This document shows, in pieces, positions 9,301 through 19,320 of a stretch of DNA of 46,230 bases. The notes under the pieces were generated by a model. That model worked only from the letters and a program-made list of their open reading frames with translations. It searched no databases and was not told the DNA's origin. The position numbers and the translations under genes were made by a program. Origin of the DNA: a virus; the IMG/VR virus record IMGVR_UViG_3300008262_000232, positions 1-46,230 of that record. One strand, 5' to 3'. Position 1 is the first letter of the stretch. Each line of letters starts with the position of its first letter.

Positions 9301-11546
9301 TTCGTCATAATGACCCTTCAATAATTGCAAATAGTTCATCTATAGATTCATATTCAAACGAATTTTTATATTATAATTCTTTTCATTTTTTACCTAGCCC
9401 AACAAATTTTTTACCATTCCAAACTAACTTGACAACATTTTATTCTAAAATTGATGAGTCAAATGTTAATGGTGCGGGTACAGGTGTTGTACTACCTAAT
9501 CCTGTTTCACCAAACTCAGGATTAGTAATAAGTCCTTCTAACGGATTTACAAAAGAATTATATATATTAGGTAATACAAGTCCTAATATATATGTTACCT
9601 ATCCATCAGGTCCGACACTACCACAATTTGTATGGAACTGGCCTACCTCAACGAGAGACAGAGGATATTATAGAAATGAAATAGTTGAAGGTGGTTCATT
9701 TATAAACGTTAATCCTGGCGATTTATACCCTACTTGGTCTTTAATTCCAACAGTATCAGTACCAACATTCCCACCATCAGTATCATCTAATTATTATTGT
9801 GAAAAGTATCAATCAACTGACGTAGTTAATATTAATTTAGGGTTATCGGGTAGACAAATTGTTATGAGGTCAGATAGATTACCAACATCTACTAGTATAG
9901 AAGATTCAGGTTCATCAACACATGTATTGTTTTCAAATAATAATTTTGGAATTTTTCCTGTCCCTGAAGAAGGATTTAATTTTATTGTAACGACACCAGG
10001 ACTTGGAGGAATACCTGATGGTGCTACTTTAGATAACCAACAATCTTTAACTGACTTATCTAATGAGTTACCTTATTTTTCAGGTGAAGGAATTTCAAAT
10101 TCACCTAGTTGTGGGGCAATAGTTCCTTTAAGATGTTACGGTACTGATGAAAATGGTATTTTATATGTAAAACCACCAGGTGATTCCTGTTATGAAAACG
10201 GTATAAATGGTGAATTAATAATAAAAAACGGAAGTTGTTATAGTTTAATTAGCGTACCAATTGTATCACTACTATTAGATTTTGCGTTAATTTACGAATG
10301 GGTAAAAAGAGTGAAAACAAATATCATGGCTTGTCAAGGTGTATTTGGACATATATTTACAAACAATTGGATTAACGGAACACTATTTGCCTTTCCATTT
10401 AATAATACGACAAGATACACTACTAATTTTGAACAATTACCAGGTCAATTACCTCCAAATACTCCTTATTCTTGTTATTGTAAACATAATATATTTTTAA
10501 ACCCTGATACACAAAATTTTTATTATAGAAGTTCACCATATAAAACAAATATTGGGTTTATTGGTAGAAGAAATCCTGTACCAGGTGATGATGATTCATC
10601 ATCATCTTATGGTGGGAATAGTCTTGACCTAATGTACCCAACAACTTTAATTGATTTAGGACCTAGAACTTCATATAGTGAAGAATTATCTCTTAATAAC
10701 GACTATAATGGTTATGTTATGGATAGATTATCACCAACAACATTTAAAGATACTACAGAATTATTAAATTTATTTATTCTATCTAGAACTTTTTCTTCAG
10801 GTTTCATTTCTACCATTATTCAAACACAAATTGACCCAGCGATTGTATTCTTCCCAAGAAAGAACAATAAAATTGCGGGAGATTATGCTCAAATGGATGC
10901 TATAAATTCACAATTAGGTGTACAAGAATATCAAGATGGTGAATATGGGGCATCACAAATATATTTTAGTACTGCATTATTCAGAAATATTTTTGGAATA
11001 TTTTATAATACTAATTTACAAACTACTGATTTAATTTCACCTAAAAGGAATATAATTAATCAATATTCTAATCCGAGTAATTACTGTACTTTTGATGAAT
11101 TCCCAATAACTTCTCAAGAAGTACCATTTTATTTATGGAAAATTAGACAACCTGTTGGTTCTGAGATACTTGGAAATTTACTTGGGGGTGATTCTATTTT
11201 TGGTTCTTCATTAAGAAATAATTGGGATACATTACCAATTAATGGTCAAACATTCCACACTTTAGAATACCAAGAAGTTGATAGGGTAAATCCACTTCAT
11301 AGAAATATGCAACCTGTTGATACATCACAATCAAGATTTTTCAAAGGTTTTATATCCAATAGTGTAGGTTCCGACCCAGTCACTTTAGCTCCAAGTTATT
11401 CTGCCCAACCCCCAACTGCGGGTGGACCATCAGATAGAAAAATATTACAAGGTGCCCCTTATTATTTTTACTTTGGATTAAAACCTGGAGCAACAGCATA
11501 TGATAGATTTCAAATTAAATGGATAAAAACTGAAATAATTGAATAA
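6330..11546 (+). CDS. Very large virion/baseplate protein with hydrophobic segments
   Basis: At 1738 residues this is the largest product in the window. Its position right after gp25 and gp6 and its beta-rich, Asn/Ser/Gly-rich composition mark it as structural. Residues about 45-170 (VVVGRVTVNNGLGIPNARIS ... TNESGDYMIFGVPIG) resemble a carboxypeptidase-regulatory-like beta-sandwich. Residues about 523-572 are almost entirely hydrophobic (LLSLLLVNLIAIVFV, HILIAIVCLLSYIVW), enough for two membrane helices. A second hydrophobic patch lies near 1303-1320 (SVPIVSLLLDFALIY). Short Cys-rich motifs such as CEFCDC follow the first patch. The hydrophobic parts are unusual for a tail protein and could insert into the host envelope during DNA entry (inference). 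No T4 counterpart is assigned. Confidence 0.7.
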   Translation: MSDSYRIRTQVGVDKSVRVQLDQDFESLEILSLKILQSDIYTRQCSDYGVVVGRVTVNNGLGIPNARISVFIPLSDDDSNNPIISSLYPYKSLNELNDDGFRYNLLPYEKQHGGHNPTGTFFNREDVLINPSFIEVYDKYYRYTCQTNESGDYMIFGVPIGTQTIHVDIDLSDIGEFSLSPQDLVRLGFANENQLNGTEFKSSFNFADLPQIVTINRTLEVEPFWGQPEICNLGITRTDFDLQQELGLKIEPTAIFMGSIISNVDEAILKQNCNVKPKLGEKCSLIAGPGQILAIRQTIFSDNLGRPILEEYKLEQGGKCIDENGTWLIDVPMNLEYVTTNEYGERVISLDPKTGVPTKAKYRFKIKWDQPSSFDYIVRRGNFLAPNIKEWGWIDPDNDPSYLDTYDDTLCKQPNLNDYNDSNYRQVKASYAFSLNWDDYAELDTFGNVTSTGQLMIDDAISCRDRFYYMTYNKVYSVSQLLTEYRSQKGNRKYIGIKNITNEDCNGTANKFPSNDGQKEPSFLYTILNFLLSLLLVNLIAIVFVIHILIAIVCLLSYIVWFIKLIVCSLYDFFNWLTNLEIAGFTPFDGGFIGGIAFLLEQGCNALTSAYEFLDDTCKGFTLNLPMYTYPDCEFCDCSPAEIGGEVSPSDVGGGGISTFNENNGNMFTFLSQINLPGSYTCGNTSLNNLISGFENRVPSLQGGPSSYYFTSSLHFSERLNLYNTKAKYFNESTENPGGGWNRVKVSFNVNMNDPETQWHLDNIVVLMINPDSEMDYTTGNLITFQDYKRSTDPNLTGSTVVNSFNNNAITGTPTGFITGPEGSEYYQEPITVSYANPDGSGNLSQLYLITGATDDANYCKFPIDLEYFQIIHSSSVSDFIADSNPSELNTLTNRFLNNYSLVTQIDGSGSVFSNESQTTINNSCFNNFGNQILVFLVRGVDPNSTRTTCQFDLSRIYGYDVDFNTTWNPLYTISGQFKLNIPIQGSYRCVRHNDPSIIANSSSIDSYSNEFLYYNSFHFLPSPTNFLPFQTNLTTFYSKIDESNVNGAGTGVVLPNPVSPNSGLVISPSNGFTKELYILGNTSPNIYVTYPSGPTLPQFVWNWPTSTRDRGYYRNEIVEGGSFINVNPGDLYPTWSLIPTVSVPTFPPSVSSNYYCEKYQSTDVVNINLGLSGRQIVMRSDRLPTSTSIEDSGSSTHVLFSNNNFGIFPVPEEGFNFIVTTPGLGGIPDGATLDNQQSLTDLSNELPYFSGEGISNSPSCGAIVPLRCYGTDENGILYVKPPGDSCYENGINGELIIKNGSCYSLISVPIVSLLLDFALIYEWVKRVKTNIMACQGVFGHIFTNNWINGTLFAFPFNNTTRYTTNFEQLPGQLPPNTPYSCYCKHNIFLNPDTQNFYYRSSPYKTNIGFIGRRNPVPGDDDSSSSYGGNSLDLMYPTTLIDLGPRTSYSEELSLNNDYNGYVMDRLSPTTFKDTTELLNLFILSRTFSSGFISTIIQTQIDPAIVFFPRKNNKIAGDYAQMDAINSQLGVQEYQDGEYGASQIYFSTALFRNIFGIFYNTNLQTTDLISPKRNIINQYSNPSNYCTFDEFPITSQEVPFYLWKIRQPVGSEILGNLLGGDSIFGSSLRNNWDTLPINGQTFHTLEYQEVDRVNPLHRNMQPVDTSQSRFFKGFISNSVGSDPVTLAPSYSAQPPTAGGPSDRKILQGAPYYFYFGLKPGATAYDRFQIKWIKTEIIE

Positions 11547-13366
11547 TGAGTAGAATTTTTGATGATAGAGTTGTTTTAGGTTCTTTAAGATTTAAATCAG
11601 CACCAAATACTGATTTATTATTTAAGATACCTTTTATACAAAGTAGTAAAATATTAACAGAATATGACAGAAGTGAAAGTATTAGTTTAAGTCAAGTTTT
11701 TGATGATGAAAGACAAAGGTCAACATTATTTAGACCCACATCAAAATTCCAAATTTTATTTAATAATACTTACACTGGGTCAACAAATTATCTACCATTT
11801 AAAAATGAATTATATTATACCAATGCTAAACAGGCGGCCGCTTTAACTTGTGTTAACCCTCAAAATACTATATGGCAAGGATTTCCACAGTACCATGAGT
11901 TTGATTTTATTAGAAATGATATATTTGAGTCAGGTTATACACAATATGATACAACTTATACACCTCCTCTTATTCACAATTTATTTGTTCCAAAAAGTGC
12001 ATCAACATATAATTGGAATCATTTTTTGAGTTATGCTTTTGAAAATGATTATAATAAACAACTACAGACTTTATATAAAGTGGATAGTAATCCTGTTGTG
12101 ACATTATCTTGGATTGTTTCTGATGGTATACCATTTGTGATTAGTAACACTCAAATGAATGGGATGAATGTTGTTTCATTTATATGTCCTATGAAACATA
12201 ATGTTTTAGTTGGGGAATATATAAAATTGAGTTTTGATTATTTAGGTCAGGATACTTTCCAAGTTGATTCATTAGGTAATGGTTCAATAGGAAGTGAAAA
12301 TTATATAATTAATATTTTAAATCCTGGGTTTCTTGGATTTATTTTTAATAACAATCAGACCGGAACTTTAAAAAGAATTGTAAACCTTAATAATCAATCC
12401 GAGACAACATCGAAATATTATATTAGACGACACAAAATATTAACTAATTATGATGATTCGTTAATATCTTATGCTGGTTTTGAAGAAAATGTTTTTGGTG
12501 TGAATAAGCAATACGAAAGGTCTAGTTTAACACCAAATGGTCGAGCAAGAATTTCCACTAAAAATGGTGATAAATCTTATACTTTAAGTTTTAATAAAGA
12601 TATTGATATTTTAGGTTTAATTGATAACCAAAAAAGACCTGTTTCTGAATTATTTTACACGACACTTTGGATTGGATATTTTGGATGGACTTTAGGAGAA
12701 CCAAACCAACAAGGTGGATTTTATAGGATGAGACAAGGTTGGGAATTTAATATACCATTACATCCTGTGACAGAACTTCCATCATCTTGGTGGTCATATG
12801 CTAATAGTAATTCTGACTCAGGAATTGATAATAGTTTTTATAATGTACCGTCACCATATGGTAATAATAATGGTCAACCATTTAATTTTGTTTATAATCA
12901 AACATTACAAACAGGTGATATTATTGATGGAGCTATTTGTGAATGGAATGATTTTCTTCAAGAAGAAACTGTTTTAAATGAATTATATCACAAAATAACA
13001 TTTAATAGATATAATTTTAACATTGGAATGACTAGTTCATTATCCTTAAACCAATTTGGATATTTTTATAAACCATTTGAGGGTGTTAAGATTAGAGCAT
13101 TTTCAGATTCAATAGAACAAGCACCACCAAGTAACGATTATATTGTACCTGACCACTCTCAGTTTTCAGTAAATCGTAATGTTTTTGTATGGAAAGATAT
13201 ATATACATATGGATTCATTGATAATAATGGTATTGGTGTTGATTTTCCTTTTTTAAATAATAAACATCACCCTTATAAAAATATTATTTTTAGAATCATA
13301 CCTGAAGGTACAAACTACAGAGAGTTTACTACCATAATTGACCCAATAACAGATAACTGTGAGTAA
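11546..13366 (+). CDS. Structural tail/baseplate protein (606 aa), unknown family
   Basis: The start ATG shares its A with the TAA stop of the preceding gene (TAATG), implying coupled translation and fixed stoichiometry with the 1738-residue protein. The sequence is rich in Tyr, Asn and Phe with alternating beta-like segments (GFYRMRQGWEFNIPLHP, KPFEGVKIRAFSD), few charged runs and no signal peptide. This composition fits a virion protein. I recognise no family. Its location in the middle of the baseplate operon makes a baseplate or fibre-attachment role likely, but that is inference. Confidence 0.6.
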   Translation: MSRIFDDRVVLGSLRFKSAPNTDLLFKIPFIQSSKILTEYDRSESISLSQVFDDERQRSTLFRPTSKFQILFNNTYTGSTNYLPFKNELYYTNAKQAAALTCVNPQNTIWQGFPQYHEFDFIRNDIFESGYTQYDTTYTPPLIHNLFVPKSASTYNWNHFLSYAFENDYNKQLQTLYKVDSNPVVTLSWIVSDGIPFVISNTQMNGMNVVSFICPMKHNVLVGEYIKLSFDYLGQDTFQVDSLGNGSIGSENYIINILNPGFLGFIFNNNQTGTLKRIVNLNNQSETTSKYYIRRHKILTNYDDSLISYAGFEENVFGVNKQYERSSLTPNGRARISTKNGDKSYTLSFNKDIDILGLIDNQKRPVSELFYTTLWIGYFGWTLGEPNQQGGFYRMRQGWEFNIPLHPVTELPSSWWSYANSNSDSGIDNSFYNVPSPYGNNNGQPFNFVYNQTLQTGDIIDGAICEWNDFLQEETVLNELYHKITFNRYNFNIGMTSSLSLNQFGYFYKPFEGVKIRAFSDSIEQAPPSNDYIVPDHSQFSVNRNVFVWKDIYTYGFIDNNGIGVDFPFLNNKHHPYKNIIFRIIPEGTNYREFTTIIDPITDNCE

Positions 13367-14180
13367 TAAGTATAAATTTACAATACCAATTTCAACCGAT
13401 AAATATATTAATATACCGGTTGAAATTAAATGGGATTTTCATGGTCAAGATGATAGTATTGAAGAATTTAAAGAAAATTTAATTGGTGATATTATTGGTA
13501 ATCCAAAAGATTATGAGACTCTAAGATTTTCACATAACTCATATGGAGAAAATTCATTTACAAAATTACAATATAATTTTTTCTTTTATAATTCTACGTC
13601 TAGTGATATACCAACATCAAACATTTTAAACTGGACTCAAAATTACGAAAATGCGGGAATTCCATATAAAGACGTATATTATAAAACGAGACCCTTTAAA
13701 AAATCTTTTTTCAAAATAGATTTTTACGATACAAAAGAACCAAATACACAAAAAAATTATTTTACAATTATTTTACCTGTTACTAACAGTGAATTTATGG
13801 AAGAATTTATTCCAAGTATAAACTCATTGGGTAATGTGAAAATTAATTTCCCTCAATTTAATTTGGATTATGTTGGGTATAATGAAGGATTTTTTATTTA
13901 TTGGTTAAAAGATTTTGATTTATTTAAGCTGAAAACATTTTATATGACTGCTAAATTTTTTGATGCTAAAAATGGTGTTTTTATAAAAATGATGACAGTT
14001 CCACAAGCAACTTTACCTGGTGATAGATTTTCATTTAATCCATCTGATTATTTTTATTATAAAGTGGATTTAAATTATACTAATAAAACATATGAAATTT
14101 ATGATGTTGTTTCATTAAATAGGGTAGGTACCGATACTTCACCTATAAACTGGTTTGAATATGTTAACCCACCTGCGTAA
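13359..14180 (+). CDS. Structural tail/baseplate protein (273 aa), GTG start
   Basis: The gene opens with GTG at 13359 (VSNKYKFTIPISTDKYIN, with Met as initiator), overlapping the upstream gene by 8 bases; no ATG fits as well. The protein begins with paired beta-strand patterns and the segment PVEIKWDFHGQDDSIEEF, then aromatic-rich stretches (YNFFFYNSTSSDIP). I recognise no family. The tight overlap with both neighbours and the shared composition place it among the baseplate/tail structural proteins. Confidence 0.55.
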   Translation: MSNKYKFTIPISTDKYINIPVEIKWDFHGQDDSIEEFKENLIGDIIGNPKDYETLRFSHNSYGENSFTKLQYNFFFYNSTSSDIPTSNILNWTQNYENAGIPYKDVYYKTRPFKKSFFKIDFYDTKEPNTQKNYFTIILPVTNSEFMEEFIPSINSLGNVKINFPQFNLDYVGYNEGFFIYWLKDFDLFKLKTFYMTAKFFDAKNGVFIKMMTVPQATLPGDRFSFNPSDYFYYKVDLNYTNKTYEIYDVVSLNRVGTDTSPINWFEYVNPPA

Positions 14181-15352
14181 TGGAAGATAGATTATTTAAA
14201 ATAAGAATTTCACCTGAAAATATTAAGGGTGATTTAGTTCCTTTAAGATATATTCTAAATGAATATTCTGAAGTACTTCCATTTGACCCATGTTGTCAAA
14301 TAACTGGTGATACTGTAACAGGTATAACTACAGGAATCACTTTTACATATACCTCTATGACGGAATTATTGTCGGGAGGTACTGAAGGTAAATCACTTTT
14401 AAATTTAACAATCCCAATTTTTTTAAGTGAAAATATTGTTGATATTGGTTATTATAATGTATTTGATGGACTTGTGTCTCAAAAAGACACTTTATTGAAT
14501 TTTTTATTTAGTGCTGATACTATAAATCCATATAGGTATTACTTTTTTAATACTTCAGATATCGAATTTAAAAAATTTCTTGAGTTTTGTGATTATCAAA
14601 TTAGTTGGGGTGATGGTACACCAATTCAAACAGTAACATCAGTTTCACCAAATTATTATTATCATGATTATGTTCAAGATGGTGAATATGAAATTGTAAT
14701 GTCAGGTATGAGTCCTTGGGGGTCTAATATTATTAAAAAAACAGTATATGTTCCGTTCGATAATGTTACAATTACCAACCCAAGTGGTGAAGTGTTTTTT
14801 ATACCAAGTGGAGGTAATTGGTCTGCGACTCCAATATCTTATGATTACATTTTTTCAGGTGATTCATACTGTGAAAATAATTCACCATGTTGTGATTTTA
14901 CAACAGTTCCGTTTTTAGTTACAGGATATACGTTCTCAAGAGCGAATGATTTAGAAGTATATGGTAAAAAAGTGGATTTAGTGTTAGGTAAGTTTAAACC
15001 TGGTGTAACAGTTACAGGACCTAATGGTTCTGAAGGTATTTGGTGGGGTTCATCTCCTGATGGATTGTATACTGCCTATACAATAAATAATATTAATTAC
15101 TATGATTATGTGGATGGCTCAACGGTATTTGTTGTTGAATCGTCAGGTTGTACAAGTGATTTGATATGTTCAGCTATTACAAAAAATGAGGTTTTAATGA
15201 ATGTTATCTCAGAAATTGAAGTACAATCAAATGTTTTTGCAGAAAGAGGTAAAAATACGGCTTTAGAATATATCCAAAGATTAGGTGAAGTGAGGAATAT
15301 GGGACAACTTGATAGCTATGGTTATGGATTTTTTAATGTTATAAAAATATAA
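14180..15352 (+). CDS. Structural tail protein with PKD-like domain (390 aa)
   Basis: The start is coupled to the upstream stop as TAATG. Residues about 130-195 contain YQISWGDGTPIQTV, a Tyr/His-rich stretch, then DGEYEIVMSGMS. The W-G-D-G motif and following strand pattern are hallmarks of a PKD-like immunoglobulin fold, common in surface adhesins of Bacteroidetes and in phage decoration proteins. A helical C-terminus (ALEYIQRLGEVRNMGQLDSY) could serve for oligomerisation or attachment. It is most likely a virion surface or baseplate component. The gene ends just before a TATTTAT box, so it closes the 6330-15352 operon or subunit. Confidence 0.6.
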   Translation: MEDRLFKIRISPENIKGDLVPLRYILNEYSEVLPFDPCCQITGDTVTGITTGITFTYTSMTELLSGGTEGKSLLNLTIPIFLSENIVDIGYYNVFDGLVSQKDTLLNFLFSADTINPYRYYFFNTSDIEFKKFLEFCDYQISWGDGTPIQTVTSVSPNYYYHDYVQDGEYEIVMSGMSPWGSNIIKKTVYVPFDNVTITNPSGEVFFIPSGGNWSATPISYDYIFSGDSYCENNSPCCDFTTVPFLVTGYTFSRANDLEVYGKKVDLVLGKFKPGVTVTGPNGSEGIWWGSSPDGLYTAYTINNINYYDYVDGSTVFVVESSGCTSDLICSAITKNEVLMNVISEIEVQSNVFAERGKNTALEYIQRLGEVRNMGQLDSYGYGFFNVIKI

Positions 15353-15358
15353 ATTCAA

Positions 15359-15370
15359 TATTTATAAATA
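15359..15370 (+). promoter_or_regulatory. TATTTATAAATA box before the 302-aa structural gene
   Basis: The sequence TATTTATAAATA contains both the recurrent TATTTAT box (15359-15365) and an exact match to the T4 late-promoter octamer TATAAATA (15363-15370). It lies 21 bases before ATG 15392 in a 39-base gap. A promoter role is inferred. Confidence 0.42.
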
Positions 15371-15391
15371 CGAAAGTAAAATTATTTTAAA

Positions 15392-16300
15392 ATGGCAACA
15401 GGCACATATGGTACAATAAGACCGTCAGACGTTTCACCCGAAGATGTTGATATAATAATGTTATATACTCCATCAAGAGATGAAACTGATAATTTTGTTT
15501 TAACAAAATTAAATTCAGTTTCTTTATTGAAACCATACTTTAACAATGCTCAAACAGGTGGAAATACAGATGTTGAAGTTTTAGGTGGTTTATATAATTT
15601 AAAATTGCCATCTGACCAATTTAATAAACTTGGGATTTATACACTTTATTTGAGACCTACTGAAATAAGAACTACAATTTTAGATTGTGGTGTTTTGTCG
15701 GCATTACCAAATGTTAGAGGTTTGGTTATTGATTTAAATGCTGTACCAGCAGAATTCAGAAATAGATTTATAAATCAAGGATTAATTGGTTATAGAATTG
15801 AATATCTAAATGATAATGGTACAAAAATACCAAATTTTTTCAGGATAATAACATCATGTTTTTATTGTGAACCTGTTGTACAAAATTTAACAAATACTAC
15901 AGCGAAGGCGGTTAGATATAGGTATACTGATAATAATACAAATCTAATTTTTTGTACTCTAACCCCATCAACTGCACCGACTAATAAACCAAATGCTATT
16001 CCATATATTGGACAACCAAATCAAAATATTGTAATTACGAATACTTTTTTCAACCCAATTACAATTGATATTGAAATTGCTGACCAAGACTTCTCAACTT
16101 TAGCAATTGCTCTTTATGGTAATCAAACTAAGTCTATGGATGATGGAATTTATACAATTTATGATTCTAATAACAACATTTATAAACAATATAACTTGTA
16201 TGAAATCAGAGACCAATTTAATAACTTGTTATATGAAGTGAGACAGGATAGAGGTAATAACATTGACTTTAGTAAAAACTTTACAAATATAACTCAATAA
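15392..16300 (+). CDS. Structural tail protein (302 aa), unknown family
   Basis: It starts at ATG 15392 after a promoter-like box and ends in a TAATG overlap with the 1006-residue gene, so the two are probably made together. The N-terminus (GTIRPSDVSPEDVDIIMLYT) and beta-rich body with few cysteines suggest a compact virion protein. The segment EVRQDRGNNIDFSKNFTNI closes the protein. I do not recognise a family. Candidates by position are small baseplate wedge or fibre-socket proteins, but no motif decides this. Confidence 0.55.
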   Translation: MATGTYGTIRPSDVSPEDVDIIMLYTPSRDETDNFVLTKLNSVSLLKPYFNNAQTGGNTDVEVLGGLYNLKLPSDQFNKLGIYTLYLRPTEIRTTILDCGVLSALPNVRGLVIDLNAVPAEFRNRFINQGLIGYRIEYLNDNGTKIPNFFRIITSCFYCEPVVQNLTNTTAKAVRYRYTDNNTNLIFCTLTPSTAPTNKPNAIPYIGQPNQNIVITNTFFNPITIDIEIADQDFSTLAIALYGNQTKSMDDGIYTIYDSNNNIYKQYNLYEIRDQFNNLLYEVRQDRGNNIDFSKNFTNITQ

Positions 16301-19300
16301 TGGCTGTTAATAAATTTCTTTGCCCCCCGATTGCAGCAACTGGAAGTGGTTCATTTTCAGATGATTTAGTTGGTTTTCAATTAGTTCAAGGTGGGGGACT
16401 TACTCAAGGTAATTTTGAATTTACCGTTGGTGTTACGGAAAAAACCAATCGAGAGTTTTATACTGGTACTTTTTCAGACCCAATAAATTTAACATCTATG
16501 GGTGTTGAGAGTGTTGCTCAATCTAAAGTAATATTTGAAAATAACTTTAAAGTATATCCAAATTATGATTTAAGTGAGGTAACTAATTTCACTTTATATG
16601 GTTCAATGACGAAGAGAATATCTACGTCTGTTACAACTATTATAAATTATTTTCCAGCGGCATTGGAAATGCAGTTTATTGGTATTAATTACACCACAGG
16701 AACAACAGCGTCTAACGTTGTATTTGATTCAATTGAAAATACTACAAAATTTGATTTAGATTTATCAAGAATTAGAAACCCATTCGGTATTGATTTTACG
16801 GTAAATTCAACAAGGAATTTATCACTTAAAGAAGTTCAAGTTTCACCTCTAAGAGATATGACTATAGAATATAAAAAATATTCTTTATTCTATTTGGGTA
16901 ATGAATTTCCTTTAATTTTATTATTACCTACAACATCTCTAACATCTGGTTTATTAACAATATATGTTGAGGGAAATCCATTTTCAGGTGAAACTCAAAT
17001 ATATAATGATATTGTAGTTAGACCTAATGATTATGAGGTTAATAAAGTTTTTAATGAAAGTTTGGATGACGTTGAAAATTTTATTTTAAATAGAAACTCT
17101 GTTCCTAAATACACTGCTCAATTTAAAATACCTCAAATGAGTGATGGTGGACAATATTCGGTAACAAGTACATTTATCACATGGCCTTTATCAGGAAAAT
17201 GGAACTTAGATATTGTTTCAAGTACATTTACGACATACTTAACAAAATTAAATGCGGTAAGTGAAGATTTTGATTCTTATCGTACAAATTTAATTGCTAG
17301 ATTTTTAACCACTGATGCGTTTAAAGAGTTTGATACTGTGGGTCAAAAAATGCAAAAAGTTTTACAAATTTATGGTAGAAGTTTTGATGAAATAAATAAA
17401 TTCATTAATGCTTTGGCGTTTATGAATTCTGTTCATTATAATACAGGAAATGATATACCATCACAACTATTAAAAAATTTAGCTCAGACTTTAGGATGGA
17501 ATACTTCAATTTCACCAATTAGTAATGATAACTTTTTAAATTCTGTATTTGGAAGTACTGATAGTGGAGTCTCTCATTTTTCAGGTTTACCTACACAACA
17601 AACACCTGACGAATTAAATTATCAATTCTATAAGAATTTAATTTTAAATTCGGCATTTCTTTTCAAATCAAAAGGAACAAGAAAATCAATTGAAGTTTTA
17701 TTAAGATTAATTGGGGCACCTGATGCACTTGTTGAATTTAATGAATACGTTTATTTGGCTGACCAAAGAATTAATATGAGTAGTTTTGAAACACAATACG
17801 CTCAAATTTCGGGAGGTACTTACTCACAAGAAATACCTATATTGAATCCTGCGGATGTTTTCACAATTTTTGGGGTTTCTTATACTGGAACGACAACAAC
17901 TACATCCTATGAAGATGTTAATTTTATAATTTCGGAATATCCTATAGATAATGAAGGATATCCATCAGTACCTGAACCAAGTCAGAGTTATTATTTCCAA
18001 ATAGGTGCGGGATGGTTTGAATCCACACCAAAACACAGGTCACCTGAACAAATAAATTTAACTAATGCTGTCTTTACAGGTTCAAATCCAAATTATCAAA
18101 CAAGTTTGATACCATTTTCTTATGGTCAAATTTATTTAAATAGATTTAGATATTTCCCTTATACGAAATTAGGTTTTAATTTAAGAGAAACCATAGATAA
18201 TAATAAAAGTTGGACTAACAACGAAATAGGCCTTAGAACAAATTTCGATGCTGGATATAACTCAAGATATTTTACTGATGATGACCGTTTAGTTTTAAAT
18301 GTTAAAAACACTGAAATATTTTTAAATCCCGCACAAGGATTGGCTTATGACGTTTGGTATATGTCAAGACAGTACAATTACCCAATTCCAAATCAAGGAT
18401 TGAGATATGTGCCACCAACACCATGTAATCCAAGCCCTGTATCTAATTATCCTATCAGAGGAGGTGTTGATTGGACAGAGATTAATCCTAAACCTGGAAG
18501 AAAAACATTTTTTGAGTTTGCTCAAACTTTTTGGTTGAATATGATTAATGTTAGGAATAGACAACATATTAGTGATGGTAAGACAGGTGGTTATCCGACA
18601 TTACAGTCAATATATTGGAAATACCTTCAATCGGAAGAAAATATTGGTATTGCTAATGATAACTTTACATATCAAACAATGATTCAGTATGTTGAAGGAT
18701 TAGGTGACTATTGGGTTCGTTTAATTGAACAATTAGTTCCGGCAACAACAATTTGGAATACTGGTTTAAAATACGAAAACTCAATTTTCCACAGACAAAA
18801 ATTTGTATATCGAAGACAAAGTGGTTGTCAGTTAATACCTATTCCTTGTAATCCATGTTCACTTACTACTAATATTTTCAGTTATGATTGTCCTGTTGAG
18901 TCTGTTGAGTGTTCTAAATACCCTTGGATGGTTAGTACGACAATACAAGATTTTACAGGTGTTTTAGGTGTTCTATTAAATAACTATTTGACGGCAAATG
19001 GATATATTTTAAATGATTGTGTTGTTGATAGTTTAAATACTGAATGGTTTGTTGATTTAAGATTTAATGACGTACCTGTGGTTACAGAAAGTTTCTTTAA
19101 TGGTATTGGTTATAATACACCAGGGTTGAGTAGTCCTACAAATACAGATTGGGAAAATGGTTTAGTAAATGCTTTGGATAGTTTATCTTCACTTGGTTAT
19201 GATTATTATTTAACAAGTGAAGATACCATAATTATATATGGTACCGTGTGTGGTTTGGATTTAAATGATTTAAATTTCAAACTTAACTTAGGAATAAATT

Positions 19301-19320
19301 TTAATATTTTGTGTAATTAA
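16300..19320 (+). CDS. Large baseplate/tail protein with P2 gpI-like segment (1006 aa)
   Basis: The gene is coupled at both ends by TAATG overlaps. Residues about 335-485 form a helical region (AFKEFDTVGQKMQKVLQIYG, then FDEINKFINALAF, DIPSQLLKNLAQTLGW and FLFKSKGTRKSIEVLLRLIG). That pattern resembles the P2 gpI / tail-protein-I type of baseplate wedge protein. The surrounding parts are beta-rich. Size and neighbourhood are reminiscent of T4 gp7 (1032 residues), but I see no motif proving orthology. The last 140 residues hold a Cys-rich start (CQLIPIPCNPCS) and a module that resembles the C-terminal module of the next protein. Likely a wedge or tail-tip component carrying adhesin proteins. 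Confidence 0.6.
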   Translation: MAVNKFLCPPIAATGSGSFSDDLVGFQLVQGGGLTQGNFEFTVGVTEKTNREFYTGTFSDPINLTSMGVESVAQSKVIFENNFKVYPNYDLSEVTNFTLYGSMTKRISTSVTTIINYFPAALEMQFIGINYTTGTTASNVVFDSIENTTKFDLDLSRIRNPFGIDFTVNSTRNLSLKEVQVSPLRDMTIEYKKYSLFYLGNEFPLILLLPTTSLTSGLLTIYVEGNPFSGETQIYNDIVVRPNDYEVNKVFNESLDDVENFILNRNSVPKYTAQFKIPQMSDGGQYSVTSTFITWPLSGKWNLDIVSSTFTTYLTKLNAVSEDFDSYRTNLIARFLTTDAFKEFDTVGQKMQKVLQIYGRSFDEINKFINALAFMNSVHYNTGNDIPSQLLKNLAQTLGWNTSISPISNDNFLNSVFGSTDSGVSHFSGLPTQQTPDELNYQFYKNLILNSAFLFKSKGTRKSIEVLLRLIGAPDALVEFNEYVYLADQRINMSSFETQYAQISGGTYSQEIPILNPADVFTIFGVSYTGTTTTTSYEDVNFIISEYPIDNEGYPSVPEPSQSYYFQIGAGWFESTPKHRSPEQINLTNAVFTGSNPNYQTSLIPFSYGQIYLNRFRYFPYTKLGFNLRETIDNNKSWTNNEIGLRTNFDAGYNSRYFTDDDRLVLNVKNTEIFLNPAQGLAYDVWYMSRQYNYPIPNQGLRYVPPTPCNPSPVSNYPIRGGVDWTEINPKPGRKTFFEFAQTFWLNMINVRNRQHISDGKTGGYPTLQSIYWKYLQSEENIGIANDNFTYQTMIQYVEGLGDYWVRLIEQLVPATTIWNTGLKYENSIFHRQKFVYRRQSGCQLIPIPCNPCSLTTNIFSYDCPVESVECSKYPWMVSTTIQDFTGVLGVLLNNYLTANGYILNDCVVDSLNTEWFVDLRFNDVPVVTESFFNGIGYNTPGLSSPTNTDWENGLVNALDSLSSLGYDYYLTSEDTIIIYGTVCGLDLNDLNFKLNLGINFNILCN